A stretch of 41,689 bases of DNA from Clostridia bacterium (GTDB lineage Bacteria > Bacillota > Clostridia > Oscillospirales > CAG-272). The position numbers were made by a program, and so were the translations under genes. Where the stretch lies: contig JAFSYU010000018.1 in NCBI GenBank assembly GCA_017443595.1, positions 1 to 41,689 of the forward strand, given 5' to 3'. This document shows, piece after piece, positions 21,136 to 30,477 of the stretch (its first letter is position 1; each line of letters opens with the position of its first letter). Under the pieces are notes generated by a model, which was not told where the DNA came from, did not search any database, and saw only the letters and a list, made by a program, of their open reading frames with translations.

Positions 21136-24100
21136 TTATCTATTGAAAATCCATTTCTTTTTGCCGATGACGAGCGTCGCCGACAAACCGCAGAAGGATA
21201 TAATCATCAATATGATCCACAGTTCAATGTGGCTGTTGTCGCCGGTTTGAGGTGAAACGGGATCGTTATTCGGAGCCGCCTTGATGGTCAGCTTCGTTTC
21301 CACCCTGCCGTCGTCGAAGATTATCGCGAGGGTGTGTTCGCCGACGGACAGCTTTTCGAGCGTCGCGACTTTCAGCGTGATGACGACACTTCCTTTTGCC
21401 GCCGTATAATCGACGTCCTTTTCAAGCGGATTCCCGTCGATCTCCACGCCGATAAAGTGAGCGAGGCAGGTTTCATCAGCATCGCTGCGCTTGACGGTGA
21501 TGACAACGTCCTCATTGCCGCCATTCGTCCATTCGGAATTCTCTCCGCTGAACACAGGATAGCTGATCGGCGTCCACTTGGCGTAGATCATCGTGTCGGA
21601 AGTGATCTTTGCCGTAAAGTCGTAGGGCGTTTCGAGTCCTTCATCCGCGAACCACCCGGCAAACGCGAAGGATTTCTTTTCGGGCGCGTCCGGTTCCGCA
21701 ACGGGTTCTCCGTACTTGACCTTGACAACCGATACGTCGGAGCCGCCGTTTGATTCAAATGTCACAGTGTATTCGTTCACGGTCGCGTCGTATCTCGCCG
21801 TATAGGTCGTATCTTCCGCTACGGGGACGATCTCCGGCGTCCAGCCGGCGAAGGTATAGGTGTTTTCAGCCGTTGCCTCTTTGGTAGGTTCTTCGCCGTT
21901 GTAAACGGGCGTCTCACCGCAGGCGTAAACGGTGCTTTGCAGTTCCGTTCCGTCCTCGTCAACGAACTTGACCGTGTACCTTGCGACAGCGATGACGATC
22001 TCCTGCGCGTCGGAGGCGAGCGCCGTACCCGCCGCTTTCACGCGGACGTAGTACGTTCCCTCGTCAAGATCCGTCCACATACCGTCGCATTCTTCCCAAT
22101 CCGTACCGTTCACACTCTTTTCGTGAGCCGTCGTCGTGGGGATCACGCCCTTATCGTTGATCGTCGCGGGCTGCGTCGCCTCAAGCGTCGGGGTCGCCGC
22201 CTTGGTGACGGTGATCGTCTGCGCGTCGCTGTCAATCGTCGTCGTTCCGTTGCCGGGCATATATATCGTTATGGTGCAAGGCGCGAGATTTGTTAAGTCA
22301 ACGCTTGTTCCGCTAATGATCTGCCACTCGCCGTTGTCGATTTTATACTTCATCCCAGCCGCAACATTCGTGAGCATACCCGTGTCCGCGCCGGTTGCCG
22401 TGAAGATCGCTTCCGGTGTTTGTTCCTGCGCAGTGACAAAGGCGATAATTTCGATACTCTGTGCATCGGAGGCAAGAACGGTTCCTGTTGCCTTTACGCG
22501 GACGTAGTAAGTCTTATTTGCTTCGAGATTTTCCCACGCGCCGGTGCAGTCGGTCCAGTCGGTTCCGTCCGTGCTCTTCTGGTGCGCGGTCGCGGTCGGG
22601 ATGCTGCCCGTGCCGTTTATGACTGCGGGCTGCGTCGCCGTCAGCGTCGGAGTTGCCGCCTTGGTAACCGTGATCGTCTGCTCGTCGCTGTCTATCGTCG
22701 TCGTTCCGTTGCCGGGCATATATATCGTTATGGTGCAAGGCGCGAGGTTTGTCAGATCGACGCTCGTACCGCTAATGGTCTGCCACTGCCCGTTATCTAT
22801 CTTGAATTTCATACCGGACGCGAGATTTGAGAGCGTTCCGGTATCCGCACCGGTCGCGGTAAAGACTGCGGATGGTACAGGCTCCTGCGTCGGTACAAAA
22901 GCATTGATGGTGACCGTCTGATAATCGGACGCCAAAACGGTGCCGGACGCCTTTACGCGGATAAAGATCGTGCAGTTCTGGGGCCAATCCTGCGATACGA
23001 AACAATCCTCCCAGTCGTACGTGTTGGAGCTCCATTCATGGACGTCAGTAGTTTCCACAACGCCCCTGGCGCCGATTGCGGCAGGCTGCGTGACAGCGAG
23101 GTTCGGCGTTGCCGCCTTGGTGACGGTGATCGTCTGCGCGTCGCTGTCAATCGTCGTGGTGCCGTTGCCGGGCATATAGACTGTGATCGTACAAGGCGCA
23201 AGATTTGTTAAGTCAACGCTCGTAGCGGAGACCGTTTGCCATTTTTCGTTGTCGATTTTGTATTTCATCCCAGCCGCAACGTTCGAAAGCGTGCCGGTGT
23301 CTGCGCCGGTCGCGGTGAAGGTAGCCGCGGGAGTTTTTTCCTTCGTTTTTGCGGTCGGAGAGGTCAGGGTGATCGCCGCGTTCGCCGTGGGAGTTCCTGA
23401 AACGGTGATCTGCGTGAAGCTGTCGCGCGTGACGGTGACGCCGTTTACCGCGTCGACAGAGTAGCTTTCGGGGAAATAATAGCCGTCGCTTGCCGTATAG
23501 ACCACTGCGGTCATGGCACTGCCCACGCTAACAGTCTGCGATACCGCGCCGGAAGAAGTCGTCTTCGTCATGTCTTCGCCTGCGGTGACCGTGACGGCGT
23601 AGGCGACAGGCGGATGATACGTAATGACGATGCGGAAGGAATTGAAGCCGACCTTTTCCACCGCGGTCGTGTAGTTCGGGATATCATCGACGGCAACGGA
23701 GTAGAGGATCTGCGTATGATCCGTATCCCGGGATGGGGAAGATTCAAAGTTGAACGCCCAGTGACCGGATCCGCTCTCCGACACCTCTTGCGTGATGGAA
23801 GTGTTATTCCCGTTTGCCAGCAGACGCACCGTGATCTTTTCCGGGCGTTCGCTTTCGTTCCCGGCGTCTTTCCACTCCGCGACACCCTTGACGTCAACCG
23901 TTTCGGGGAGATGGACCCTGAATTGCGTTGTATCCTGATCTTTTGAATAATCATCGTCCCCGGCGTACGAGGCCACAACGTGATACTCGTCCGGTTCAAG
24001 ATCCGACAGGGTCAGAGAGGCGCCCCCGTCCCGAACTTCGACTTCGTGATCAACGCCGTTTACGCTCACCGTTACAAGCCCGGTGGCAGGCCCGTACAGT

Positions 24101-26325
24101 GTAACCGTGATGACCATGTCATCTCCGGCGTAAATGTCAGCTTTTTTCACCTTCACACTCAACCGCGTGGGGTATTTGATCAGCTGAAGGCTGCTCGCGT
24201 AGTCGGTCTTCTTGTCGCCGTTATACTGCTCGTTGAACACGTAGAGCTTATCGCCTTCGTTCATCTTCCCGGCGAGGTCGACCGTGACCGTGTTATTTTC
24301 GCCGGACTGCGCCTGCGCCAGCCGGCCGTAATACGTGACGGCGCCGGTGCTGTCCTTGATGATCGCGGAGATATATTCGTTCTCGCCCGTCTTTGCGCCG
24401 CTGTATTCTATTATCCACTTATTCGGATCGAAGTCGGTGTAGACGAACTCCGCCTTGAAATTTTTGTGACCTTCCCCGACGGCGCAATCGCTGCCGTCGT
24501 CGAGCAGCGTCAGCTTCCAGTCGCTGCCGGTATAGCCGGCGACCGGGGCCAGCGCGCCTTCGCCCGTTTTGCCGCCTTCGGCGGCAGATGTGAAGAGTAC
24601 AGAGTTCAGATTGATATTCAAAGCGGGACGGACCGCGATGGCATCGCTGCTGCTGACACTGATACCGCCGTCACTGACGGAGCCGTCACTGTAGACATAT
24701 GCAGCGTAGTTAGAATTGCTGCCGGGCGACCGAAGCCACCAGTCGCCGCATCCGGTACTGCTGGATGTAGAAACGCCGCGCTTCTTCGCGTAGTCGGTGT
24801 TTCTCGCCTGACGGATCTCCGTGTCGTTATAGTTACTCGGAAAACCGTACGCTTCCCTTATGACCTCGGCGCTGGAAAGCAGAAATACTTTATCCGTGGT
24901 ATTATGTCCGCCCTCGGTGCCGTAGTACGGGTTATCGTCGTTGACGACGTTGACCTTCGGGATCGCCGCCAATTCTGCATTGGTAAACGCCTCATTGCAG
25001 AAATATTTGTTCAGCCAGTAGCGGATCTCGCTGTCCTCCCAGGTTATGGATTCATAACGATTATGATACTTCACCGCGTCCAGATTCTGATCGGAAAGCA
25101 GGAAAAGCCTGCCGTCGGCGCTTTTCAGCACGCGCAACTTGATCGGCTCGGCGTTGAAGCCGTCCGCGCCGTCGCTTGACTGCTTGTACGTGCCGAAATA
25201 GATGTTGCTCGCTTGCGCGCCCGCGATATTCGCCGCCGTGCCGTCCGACACGAGCTGGATGGCTGCCGTCGCCGCCGTTGCCGTGATCGAGATCGTTTTG
25301 GTGGAAGCATCGATCGGAAGTGCAGAATCGCCGATTTCCGCCATGCAGGAATAACTTGTACTTGACAGGGTCCACGAGCTCAGGGATGACCTTTTTGTGT
25401 AGGTTTCGATTTTAGTCCAGATCACAGTTATTTCTGTCTTGGGCGTGGGCAGATATCCGTCCGGAACTCCGGTTTCATCAAAATAGTAAGAAACATTTCT
25501 TGTATAGGTAACGGTTCTTCTGTCGCCGAATGTATTTGTGGTCCCGACCCCCCAGTTTCCGTCGTCTCCGGGAGGAACGACGTACCCGTTAAACAAGGCT
25601 TCCCCGTTTTTTCTTGTTACCCTTTTGGCGATCAGGTGCTCGTTGGCGTCCTGCAAACTGAATTCCGCGCCCTGAAGTCTGTTTCCCAAAGGATCGAATA
25701 AGGTCACGTTAAGAGAGTAGGCGTCCGGATCAGGTTCAAAATTGACTATCACGGCGTTCGCTTGAAAAACGCTTTTCGGATCATACAAATCAAGGTGGGT
25801 TTGAGAAGTTTTGCCCGGCAACACAAAATACGCTTGATTATCACCCGTATATGATATATCGTCATCTTCCATCCGCCAGTAACTGACGTCCCCGACTGTG
25901 ATCGGATCGCTTCCGATCAGTCTGTATAACAGGCTGTTGCCGTCTTCGTCTTCAATCGGAATCTGTTCAAGACATGTGCGCCATACTCCGGTCGAATCAT
26001 TCCCGGCTCTGCTGACAACGATATCGAACTCGTCATACGTTTCGACATCGAACGAGTAGGAATGACCTGTCGGGCCGGTCGTGGTCTTGATCGGCTTCCA
26101 GGTGAGTCCTCCGTCCGGTGAGAACTGAAGCATACACGAAATGCTCGCTCCTTTAGGGCGGATCCGGGTGCCGTTGTGATCGTACCAGATCATTTCAAAA
26201 CACAGATCGATTTTATCGATTTCCGTCGCGGATACCGGCAGCGTTGACGATAATACGGAAAGCGGCATCAGCGTCGTCATCAACACGAGCACCAATGCAA
26301 AACTGATGATCCTTCTTGTTTTCAT
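21136..26325 (-). CDS. Giant modular cell-surface protein with sortase signal (1729 aa)
   Basis: A signal peptide (about 1-34, MKTRRIISFALVLVLM...) is followed by: a SpaA/Cna-B-like segment (about 195-270); a DUF6273-like domain (about 365-580, with WWLRSPGSNSNYAA and AVRPALNIN); an Ig-like segment (720-802); a Cna-B domain (805-908, beginning VDVKGVAEWKDAGN); three repeats of ~152 residues containing FTATGADTG and YMPGNGTTTIDSD; two InlB-type repeats (ending in AGWFADEG and YAKW); an Ig-like/X2-type segment; and a sortase signal SPQTG, hydrophobic helix and KKK. The ATG at 26325 follows CGGAGG. DUF2442 lies 58 bp upstream and is probably co-transcribed. No sortase gene is in the window. Probably an adhesin or matrix-binding protein; ligand unknown. 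C-ending codons predominate, unlike the flanks. Confidence 0.85.
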   Translation of the reverse strand: MKTRRIISFALVLVLMTTLMPLSVLSSTLPVSATEIDKIDLCFEMIWYDHNGTRIRPKGASISCMLQFSPDGGLTWKPIKTTTGPTGHSYSFDVETYDEFDIVVSRAGNDSTGVWRTCLEQIPIEDEDGNSLLYRLIGSDPITVGDVSYWRMEDDDISYTGDNQAYFVLPGKTSQTHLDLYDPKSVFQANAVIVNFEPDPDAYSLNVTLFDPLGNRLQGAEFSLQDANEHLIAKRVTRKNGEALFNGYVVPPGDDGNWGVGTTNTFGDRRTVTYTRNVSYYFDETGVPDGYLPTPKTEITVIWTKIETYTKRSSLSSWTLSSTSYSCMAEIGDSALPIDASTKTISITATAATAAIQLVSDGTAANIAGAQASNIYFGTYKQSSDGADGFNAEPIKLRVLKSADGRLFLLSDQNLDAVKYHNRYESITWEDSEIRYWLNKYFCNEAFTNAELAAIPKVNVVNDDNPYYGTEGGHNTTDKVFLLSSAEVIREAYGFPSNYNDTEIRQARNTDYAKKRGVSTSSSTGCGDWWLRSPGSNSNYAAYVYSDGSVSDGGISVSSSDAIAVRPALNINLNSVLFTSAAEGGKTGEGALAPVAGYTGSDWKLTLLDDGSDCAVGEGHKNFKAEFVYTDFDPNKWIIEYSGAKTGENEYISAIIKDSTGAVTYYGRLAQAQSGENNTVTVDLAGKMNEGDKLYVFNEQYNGDKKTDYASSLQLIKYPTRLSVKVKKADIYAGDDMVITVTLYGPATGLVTVSVNGVDHEVEVRDGGASLTLSDLEPDEYHVVASYAGDDDYSKDQDTTQFRVHLPETVDVKGVAEWKDAGNESERPEKITVRLLANGNNTSITQEVSESGSGHWAFNFESSPSRDTDHTQILYSVAVDDIPNYTTAVEKVGFNSFRIVITYHPPVAYAVTVTAGEDMTKTTSSGAVSQTVSVGSAMTAVVYTASDGYYFPESYSVDAVNGVTVTRDSFTQITVSGTPTANAAITLTSPTAKTKEKTPAATFTATGADTGTLSNVAAGMKYKIDNEKWQTVSATSVDLTNLAPCTITVYMPGNGTTTIDSDAQTITVTKAATPNLAVTQPAAIGARGVVETTDVHEWSSNTYDWEDCFVSQDWPQNCTIFIRVKASGTVLASDYQTVTINAFVPTQEPVPSAVFTATGADTGTLSNLASGMKFKIDNGQWQTISGTSVDLTNLAPCTITIYMPGNGTTTIDSDEQTITVTKAATPTLTATQPAVINGTGSIPTATAHQKSTDGTDWTDCTGAWENLEANKTYYVRVKATGTVLASDAQSIEIIAFVTAQEQTPEAIFTATGADTGMLTNVAAGMKYKIDNGEWQIISGTSVDLTNLAPCTITIYMPGNGTTTIDSDAQTITVTKAATPTLEATQPATINDKGVIPTTTAHEKSVNGTDWEECDGMWTDLDEGTYYVRVKAAGTALASDAQEIVIAVARYTVKFVDEDGTELQSTVYACGETPVYNGEEPTKEATAENTYTFAGWTPEIVPVAEDTTYTARYDATVNEYTVTFESNGGSDVSVVKVKYGEPVAEPDAPEKKSFAFAGWFADEGLETPYDFTAKITSDTMIYAKWTPISYPVFSGENSEWTNGGNEDVVITVKRSDADETCLAHFIGVEIDGNPLEKDVDYTAAKGSVVITLKVATLEKLSVGEHTLAIIFDDGRVETKLTIKAAPNNDPVSPQTGDNSHIELWIILMIISFCGLSATLVIGKKKWIFNR
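21975..23340 (-). repeat. Three tandem ~457-bp repeats inside the surface-protein gene
   Basis: Three consecutive units encode the same ~152-residue module (FTATGADTG, then KYKIDN, SVDLTNLAPCTIT, YMPGNGTTTIDSD, ITVTKAATP, RVKA.GT.LASD). The first half of each unit is nearly identical between copies at DNA level; the second half (the ATQPA...TDW...C section) is more divergent. Copy number may vary between strains by recombination. Confidence 0.85.
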
Positions 26326-26383
26326 ACCTTTGACCTCCGAATACCGTATATTATTCATTTCTTATTTATCGGGCGCTTTTGTC

Positions 26384-26629
26384 TCAGTCCATCATCATGG
26401 CGTCAAGCAGCTCGCCGCAGTAGACGCCGAATTTCGATCCTCCGTCACTCCACACGACCTTATCGCCTTCAGACTTCGCCGTGGCGAAAACCTTTTCGGA
26501 GGCAATTCGGGCAAAACGAAGCGTCCCAACGCGCTTTTCCATGTTGATAACGGCTCTGCTGCCGTTTTGAAACACAAGCTCCAGCCGGTAATCCGGCAGC
26601 GGTTTGACCGATTTCAGAACTTCTCCCAT
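26384..26629 (-). CDS. DUF2442 domain protein
   Basis: An 81-residue protein matching the DUF2442 pattern: an N-terminal VKPLPDYRLELVFQNGSRAVINM strand pair and a later VVWSDGGSKFGVYCGELLD segment. Relatives often sit beside toxin-antitoxin or regulatory genes, and some are proposed DNA-binding or antitoxin-like proteins; function here is unknown. No DUF4160 partner, the common neighbour, is seen. A strong AAGGAGG precedes the ATG, and it lies just upstream of the giant surface-protein gene on the same strand. Confidence 0.75.
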   Translation of the reverse strand: MGEVLKSVKPLPDYRLELVFQNGSRAVINMEKRVGTLRFARIASEKVFATAKSEGDKVVWSDGGSKFGVYCGELLDAMMMD

Positions 26630-26645
26630 ACTTCGCCTCCTTAAA

Positions 26646-26681
26646 AAAGTGAACGGTTTTTCACTTTACAAGGTCATTATA
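26646..26681 (-). promoter_or_regulatory. Candidate -10 box and 8-bp inverted repeat before DUF2442
   Basis: On the minus strand TATAAT (26676-26681) has no clear -35 box. Just downstream, at the expected transcript start, lies the perfect inverted repeat AAAGTGAA (26646-26653) / TTCACTTT (26660-26667) with a 6-base loop. Its place between -10 box and ribosome binding site suits an operator; a weak -35 suggests activator dependence, for which the neighbouring regulators are candidates. Confidence 0.5.
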
Positions 26682-26789
26682 TACTTCTTTTTTCTTTCGT
26701 GCATCACCCGAAAGTGTTATTTTTGCGATTTTTTCGATTTTTATAAAAAAATTTTCGGGCGGGCGGCATAAATCCCACCCGTGCTGTGT

Positions 26790-26945
26790 ATTGGATTCTT
26801 CGTCGCTGCGGATGAGATTCTTCGGCACTTCGTGCCTCAGAATGACAGGTGGGGGGCGGATTCTTCGGCTACCGCCTCAGAATGACACGGGGTACGCTGT
26901 CATCCTGAGCGCCCCTCTGTCATCCTGAGCGAAGCGAAGGATCCT
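26790..26945. repeat. Cluster of TCATTCTGAG-type interspersed repeats
   Basis: Several short units: GATTCTTCG...CTCAGAATGACA twice (about 26813-26852 and 26859-26886), and the inverse form TGTCATCCTGAGCG twice (about 26899-26937, the second with AAGCGAAGGATCC). This repeat type is widespread in intergenic DNA of many bacteria. It separates the LuxR remnant from DUF2442 and fills most of the 330-bp gap; no gene is seen in it. Confidence 0.8.
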
Positions 26946-26959
26946 CTTCAGATATGTTT

Positions 26960-29258
26960 TTAACGAAGCATATCGATCAGCTTGCTTCTTCGATCGATGT
27001 TCATTTTCTGAAAAGCGATTTTCAGGTGGTGCTTGACCGTATTCTCCGAGATGCAAAGTGTTTCGGCGATCTCCGAGTTGCGCAGTCCCTTCGCCGCAAG
27101 CTCCGCGACCTCGCGCTCCCTCGCCGTCAGTTCTTCCGACAGTTCGGGCACCTCCTCGAGCATCGCGAAGATGTGACTCTCGTCCGCGCGCGTATAGCGG
27201 ATGTCGAGAGCCTTGATCTCGCGGATGGTCTGCGCGTGTTTTGAGGCGATCCGGGGCATGATGAACAGCACCTGAAAATAATTGCGGAAGCAGGCAAGAA
27301 AGGTGTAGTTTTTATCCTGCCCGGCGAGCGTAAGCGACTTGTCGAGATATTCCGCCGCCTTGATCAGTCGTCCTATCGCCATATAGCCGAGCGCGAGCCC
27401 GCAGTACATGAAATTGCGTGTAGACGTTGAAATAAGGCGCGGGTCCATCTGCAGCGCCGCCTCGACCGAGGCGATCGCCTGCTTATATTCCTTTTTGAGC
27501 AGCAGGTCGGTGATGCGGCAGGTCTTTATCATAAAGTTGGTGAACGTCAGATCGGTGAGCGAGTCCGCCTCGCCCTGCGTCCACAAGGCGCTCCGACCGG
27601 TCTCCATCATCAGTCCGAGAAGATAACCGCGTACGGTTTCAACCATGTAAGTGCCGAGCGTCTTTCCGCGTAGGAAAGCGTAACTCTGCGCTTTGTTTTC
27701 CAGATAGTCGATCGCTCTTTGAAGTCCCACCATATCCGAGCGGTAGATCGCGTTGATCCCGAGAAGCAGCGCCGCGCCGTAGGTCGCCGTTGCGTTGCCG
27801 GACTGCTCCGATAAGAACGCCGCCTGATACGCCTGTATGTCGGATTCTTCAAAGCGCCCCTGCACGGAATACGCCTCGCCGCGATATATCTCCGCCGCGC
27901 CCGCGCCGTGACCGTTCGTCAACCGGTTGTAGATCTTCATCGCTTCCGCCAGCTTGTCGGCGGTCGCGAGCATCTCACCCGGTTCTGAGTAGAACAGATA
28001 CCACATCGACGCGCAGCCGAACAGAAAGGGTTCTTCCTTGATAAAGATTATCGACGGCGAGGTCATCAGCTTTTCGGCTTTGCGGTATTCCTCCGTCATC
28101 GCGTCAAGGTTCGGGAACGAATCAAGAGCGTTGACGAGATGCCATTCGCCCAGAAGCCGGGGATCATCGAGTTGTTCGATAACGGCGCAGTACGTCGTCG
28201 GTGCATTTTTCAAGCACCGTGCGCACGACCGTCGTGTACGGCGCGCCGTCGAAGTTCTCGGTGATGAGGCACACGAGCTCAAGCGACAGGATCGCCTCAT
28301 AATCCCCGGCGCGGTAGTAACAACCGACCGCTTCCTTTATCATGCCGTTTTTGCGGTACAGCTTCGCGGAGGCGACGAGCACCTCGCTTTGAAAATCCGC
28401 GTCCGTTTCGGCAAGGCGGCGGCGCAGAAGCGGCGTCAGTTCTTCTTTCGGTAAAACGCTTACCGGCACGAGCGCATCGAGTGCTTCGGAAGAGATTTGA
28501 TCGAAAAGGCAAAGACGAAGGATCGTCTCCCGCTGCGTATCGGTAAGTTTTTGCCAGAACGTAACGGAGATCAGATCGTCAAGCCCTTCGGAACCGCCTT
28601 CAAGCAAACCTTCTTTGAGGTTTTCCAGATACAGCGACACCGCCGCCGTCCAGCCATTTGTTCTCAGGTATATTTTACGGATCTCTTCTGCGTCCGCGTC
28701 TATCCCGAGCTGTCTTGCGTATGCGTCGACGTCGTTTTCCGAGAGCAGAAGATCGCGGCTTCGGATATAGCAAACGCTTCCTTCAAGCGCGATCAGCACG
28801 TCGCGCAGCCTGCCGAAGTTCTGCGAGATGAACACGGTTCGCAGGCCGCCTTCGCCGCATTTTGCCAGAGCGTCAAGCACCTGCGGCTGCCAGCTTTGCA
28901 GGGCAAATTGGAAATTGTCGAAGATAAGCGTCAGCGGCTCGGTCGGGTGCAGATCGGATAGGATGCGCGCCGCCTGCGTCGCGTTGCTTCGGTTGAGATA
29001 ACCGAGATCCTGCAGTTCTCTTGCGGCGGTCTCGTCGACTGCGCCGAGCTGGCGGATGAACCAGCGGAAGCTGTTGTCCGCCATACCCTCCACGGCGGTG
29101 AACCAGCGTACAGAGGCGTCGCCCTCGCTGAAAAGCCGGCGGATCGCCGTGGTCTTACCGTAGCCCGCCGGCGCTTCCAGTGCGGAGAGCGCGCAGGTTT
29201 TGATTTTTTCGAGTTTATTTTTCAGCGTTTCGGAAAAGAATAAACGATCCATATTCAC
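26960..29258 (-). pseudogene. MalT/LuxR-type ATP-dependent regulator, frameshifted
   Basis: Two overlapping frames together make a LAL-type regulator. The N-terminal part (29258 to about 28195) has P-loop APAGYGKTT (residues 29-37), a Walker B-like LTLIFDNF and the winged-helix region. The C-terminal part (about 28200 to 26960) begins recognisably at VIEQLDDPRLLGEW, continues through TPR-like helices and ends with a LuxR HTH (LTAREREVAELAAKGLRNSEIA...ENTVKHH). The join near 28195 is out of frame. From memory of relatives, some 20-30 residues between the two parts seem missing, so a frame-shifting deletion is likelier than one sequencing error. A GTG at 29258 with AAGGA upstream is the likely start; an ATG lies two codons later. 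It follows the XRE gene by 12 bp. Confidence 0.8.
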
Positions 29259-29270
29259 TTCCGTATCCTT

Positions 29271-29516
29271 TCAAGTGCGAGCGGATTTCTTTGCCGCCAG
29301 TCCCGATTCGAGCCATTCTTTTTCGATCGCTTCGTAATCCAGTCCATTTTCTTCGCAGTACGCCTTGATCGACTTCATCGCCCTCAGGTTCGGGCGCACC
29401 TTGTCGAGCTCCCAGCGGTTTACGGTGGAAAGCGCAACGTTCAGCTTCCCCGCAAAATCTTCTTGCGTATAAAAAGCCTTTTGCCGCATAACGCGAATCA
29501 TATCTCCCAAACTCAT
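29271..29516 (-). CDS. Small XRE-family HTH regulator
   Basis: An 81-residue protein with an HTH_3-type fold: helices around MIRVMRQKAFYTQEDFAGKLN and VALSTVNRWELDKVRPN, then a short C-terminal helix. It has no other domain. An AAGGAG site precedes the ATG and a strong promoter lies at 29546-29574. It heads the xre-luxR transcript and probably regulates that promoter or the surface-protein genes further along; this is inference from position. Confidence 0.85.
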   Translation of the reverse strand: MSLGDMIRVMRQKAFYTQEDFAGKLNVALSTVNRWELDKVRPNLRAMKSIKAYCEENGLDYEAIEKEWLESGLAAKKSART

Positions 29517-29545
29517 TTGTCATTCTCCTTGCGTTTAGTACCGCT

Positions 29546-29574
29546 ATTATAGCATAAATTAAGCATTATTTCAA
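29546..29574 (-). promoter_or_regulatory. Promoter of the xre-luxR unit
   Basis: Minus strand TTGAAA (29569-29574), 17-bp spacer, TATAAT (29546-29551) with extended TGC. The spacer end ATTTATGC is the same as in the promoter of the XRE-stalk gene at 8566-8594. Confidence 0.82.
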
Positions 29575-29607
29575 GCAGAAAGATAAAAGTTATGAGTAAA
29601 ACCGCTA

Positions 29608-30320
29608 ATGAACGTTAATACAAAAAAAGAGTCGTGGATTCCGTGATCGAAGAATATCTGCAGATCAGCGGCGCCGTCTGTGTCGAGGGACCGAAATGGT
29701 GCGGCAAGACGTGGACGTCCTCCTATCATGCCAACAGCGAATTCTTGGTCGGCGATCCGAACAATAATTTTTCAAGCCGCCAGCTTGCCGAACTGAATCC
29801 GTCGATGATCCTTCAGGGCGACACACCGAGAATGATCGACGATTGGCAGGAGGTCCCGGCTATCTGGGACGCAGTCAGGGCGGAAATCGACAAGCGCCAT
29901 AAAAAAGGGCAGATCATCCTGACCGGATCCTCTACCCCGAGGACAAAGGGGATCATGCACAGCGGAACCGGCAGGATCATAAGTCTTCGTATGAATACAA
30001 TGTCGCTTTATGAGTCAGGTGATTCTTCGGGAACAGTCTCTTTGAAAGAACTGTGCCGTGGAAAGCTTGAAATGCAGATGGTCAAAGAGGCAACGCTCGA
30101 AGAACTGGCGTGTTATATCGTGCGCGGCGGTTTTCCGGAAAACGTATCCGTGCCCAAAGATAAGGCGCATATCATGCCGAGAGCGTATATGGACGGCGTT
30201 GCGAAAGAGGACCTGAACAAGCTCGACGACGGAACCGAATACAATTCCGCAAAGGTCCTGCTTCTCCTCAGATCGCTCGCCCGAAACGAATCGACGACCG
30301 TTTCGGATTCCTCGCTATGA
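29608..30320 (+). pseudogene. Truncated AAA/DUF4143-type ATPase remnant
   Basis: The readable frame (29634-30320, 228 codons from a GTG) matches the N-terminal half of the AAA_14/DUF4143 ATPases: Walker A GPKWCGKT, DDWQEVPAIWDAVR near the Walker B region, ILTGSSTPRTKG, and RGGFPENV. Full relatives are about 400 residues, so the C-terminal half is missing. The frame stops just after LARNESTTVSD. An ATG at 29608 would supply the expected N-terminus but is out of frame by one base, just before a run of seven As; one more A would restore it. No good ribosome binding site or promoter is seen. Almost certainly a decayed gene. Confidence 0.75.
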
Positions 30321-30383
30321 CGGAGGAAATCAAGAAAGATCCGCAGAAGTTTCGCATCTCGGCGTAAATACCGAGAAAAGGAA

Positions 30384-30415
30384 TACGGCGCGGCACCTTA
30401 CGATGCCGCACCGTA
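30384..30415 (-). terminator. Hairpin, probable terminator of the spore protein gene
   Basis: GCGGCA (30390-30395) pairs with TGCCGC (30404-30409), enclosed by TACGG/CCGTA. On the minus strand it is followed by a moderately T-rich ATTCCTTTTC. A separate weak GCCGT/ACGGC hairpin with seven Ts (30443-30471) would act on the plus strand. Confidence 0.5.
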
Positions 30416-30477
30416 CCCATTCGGAAATTACTTCCTTACCAAGCCGTCCCATTTGCACGGCGAGTTTTTTTGAATCG

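Noticed and set aside
23980..25179. 399-codon plus-strand frame opposite the surface-protein gene
   Set aside because: It is antisense to a clearly coding, domain-containing gene and has no recognisable motif or ribosome binding site; other frames across 21.3-25.4 kb are the same kind of artefact.
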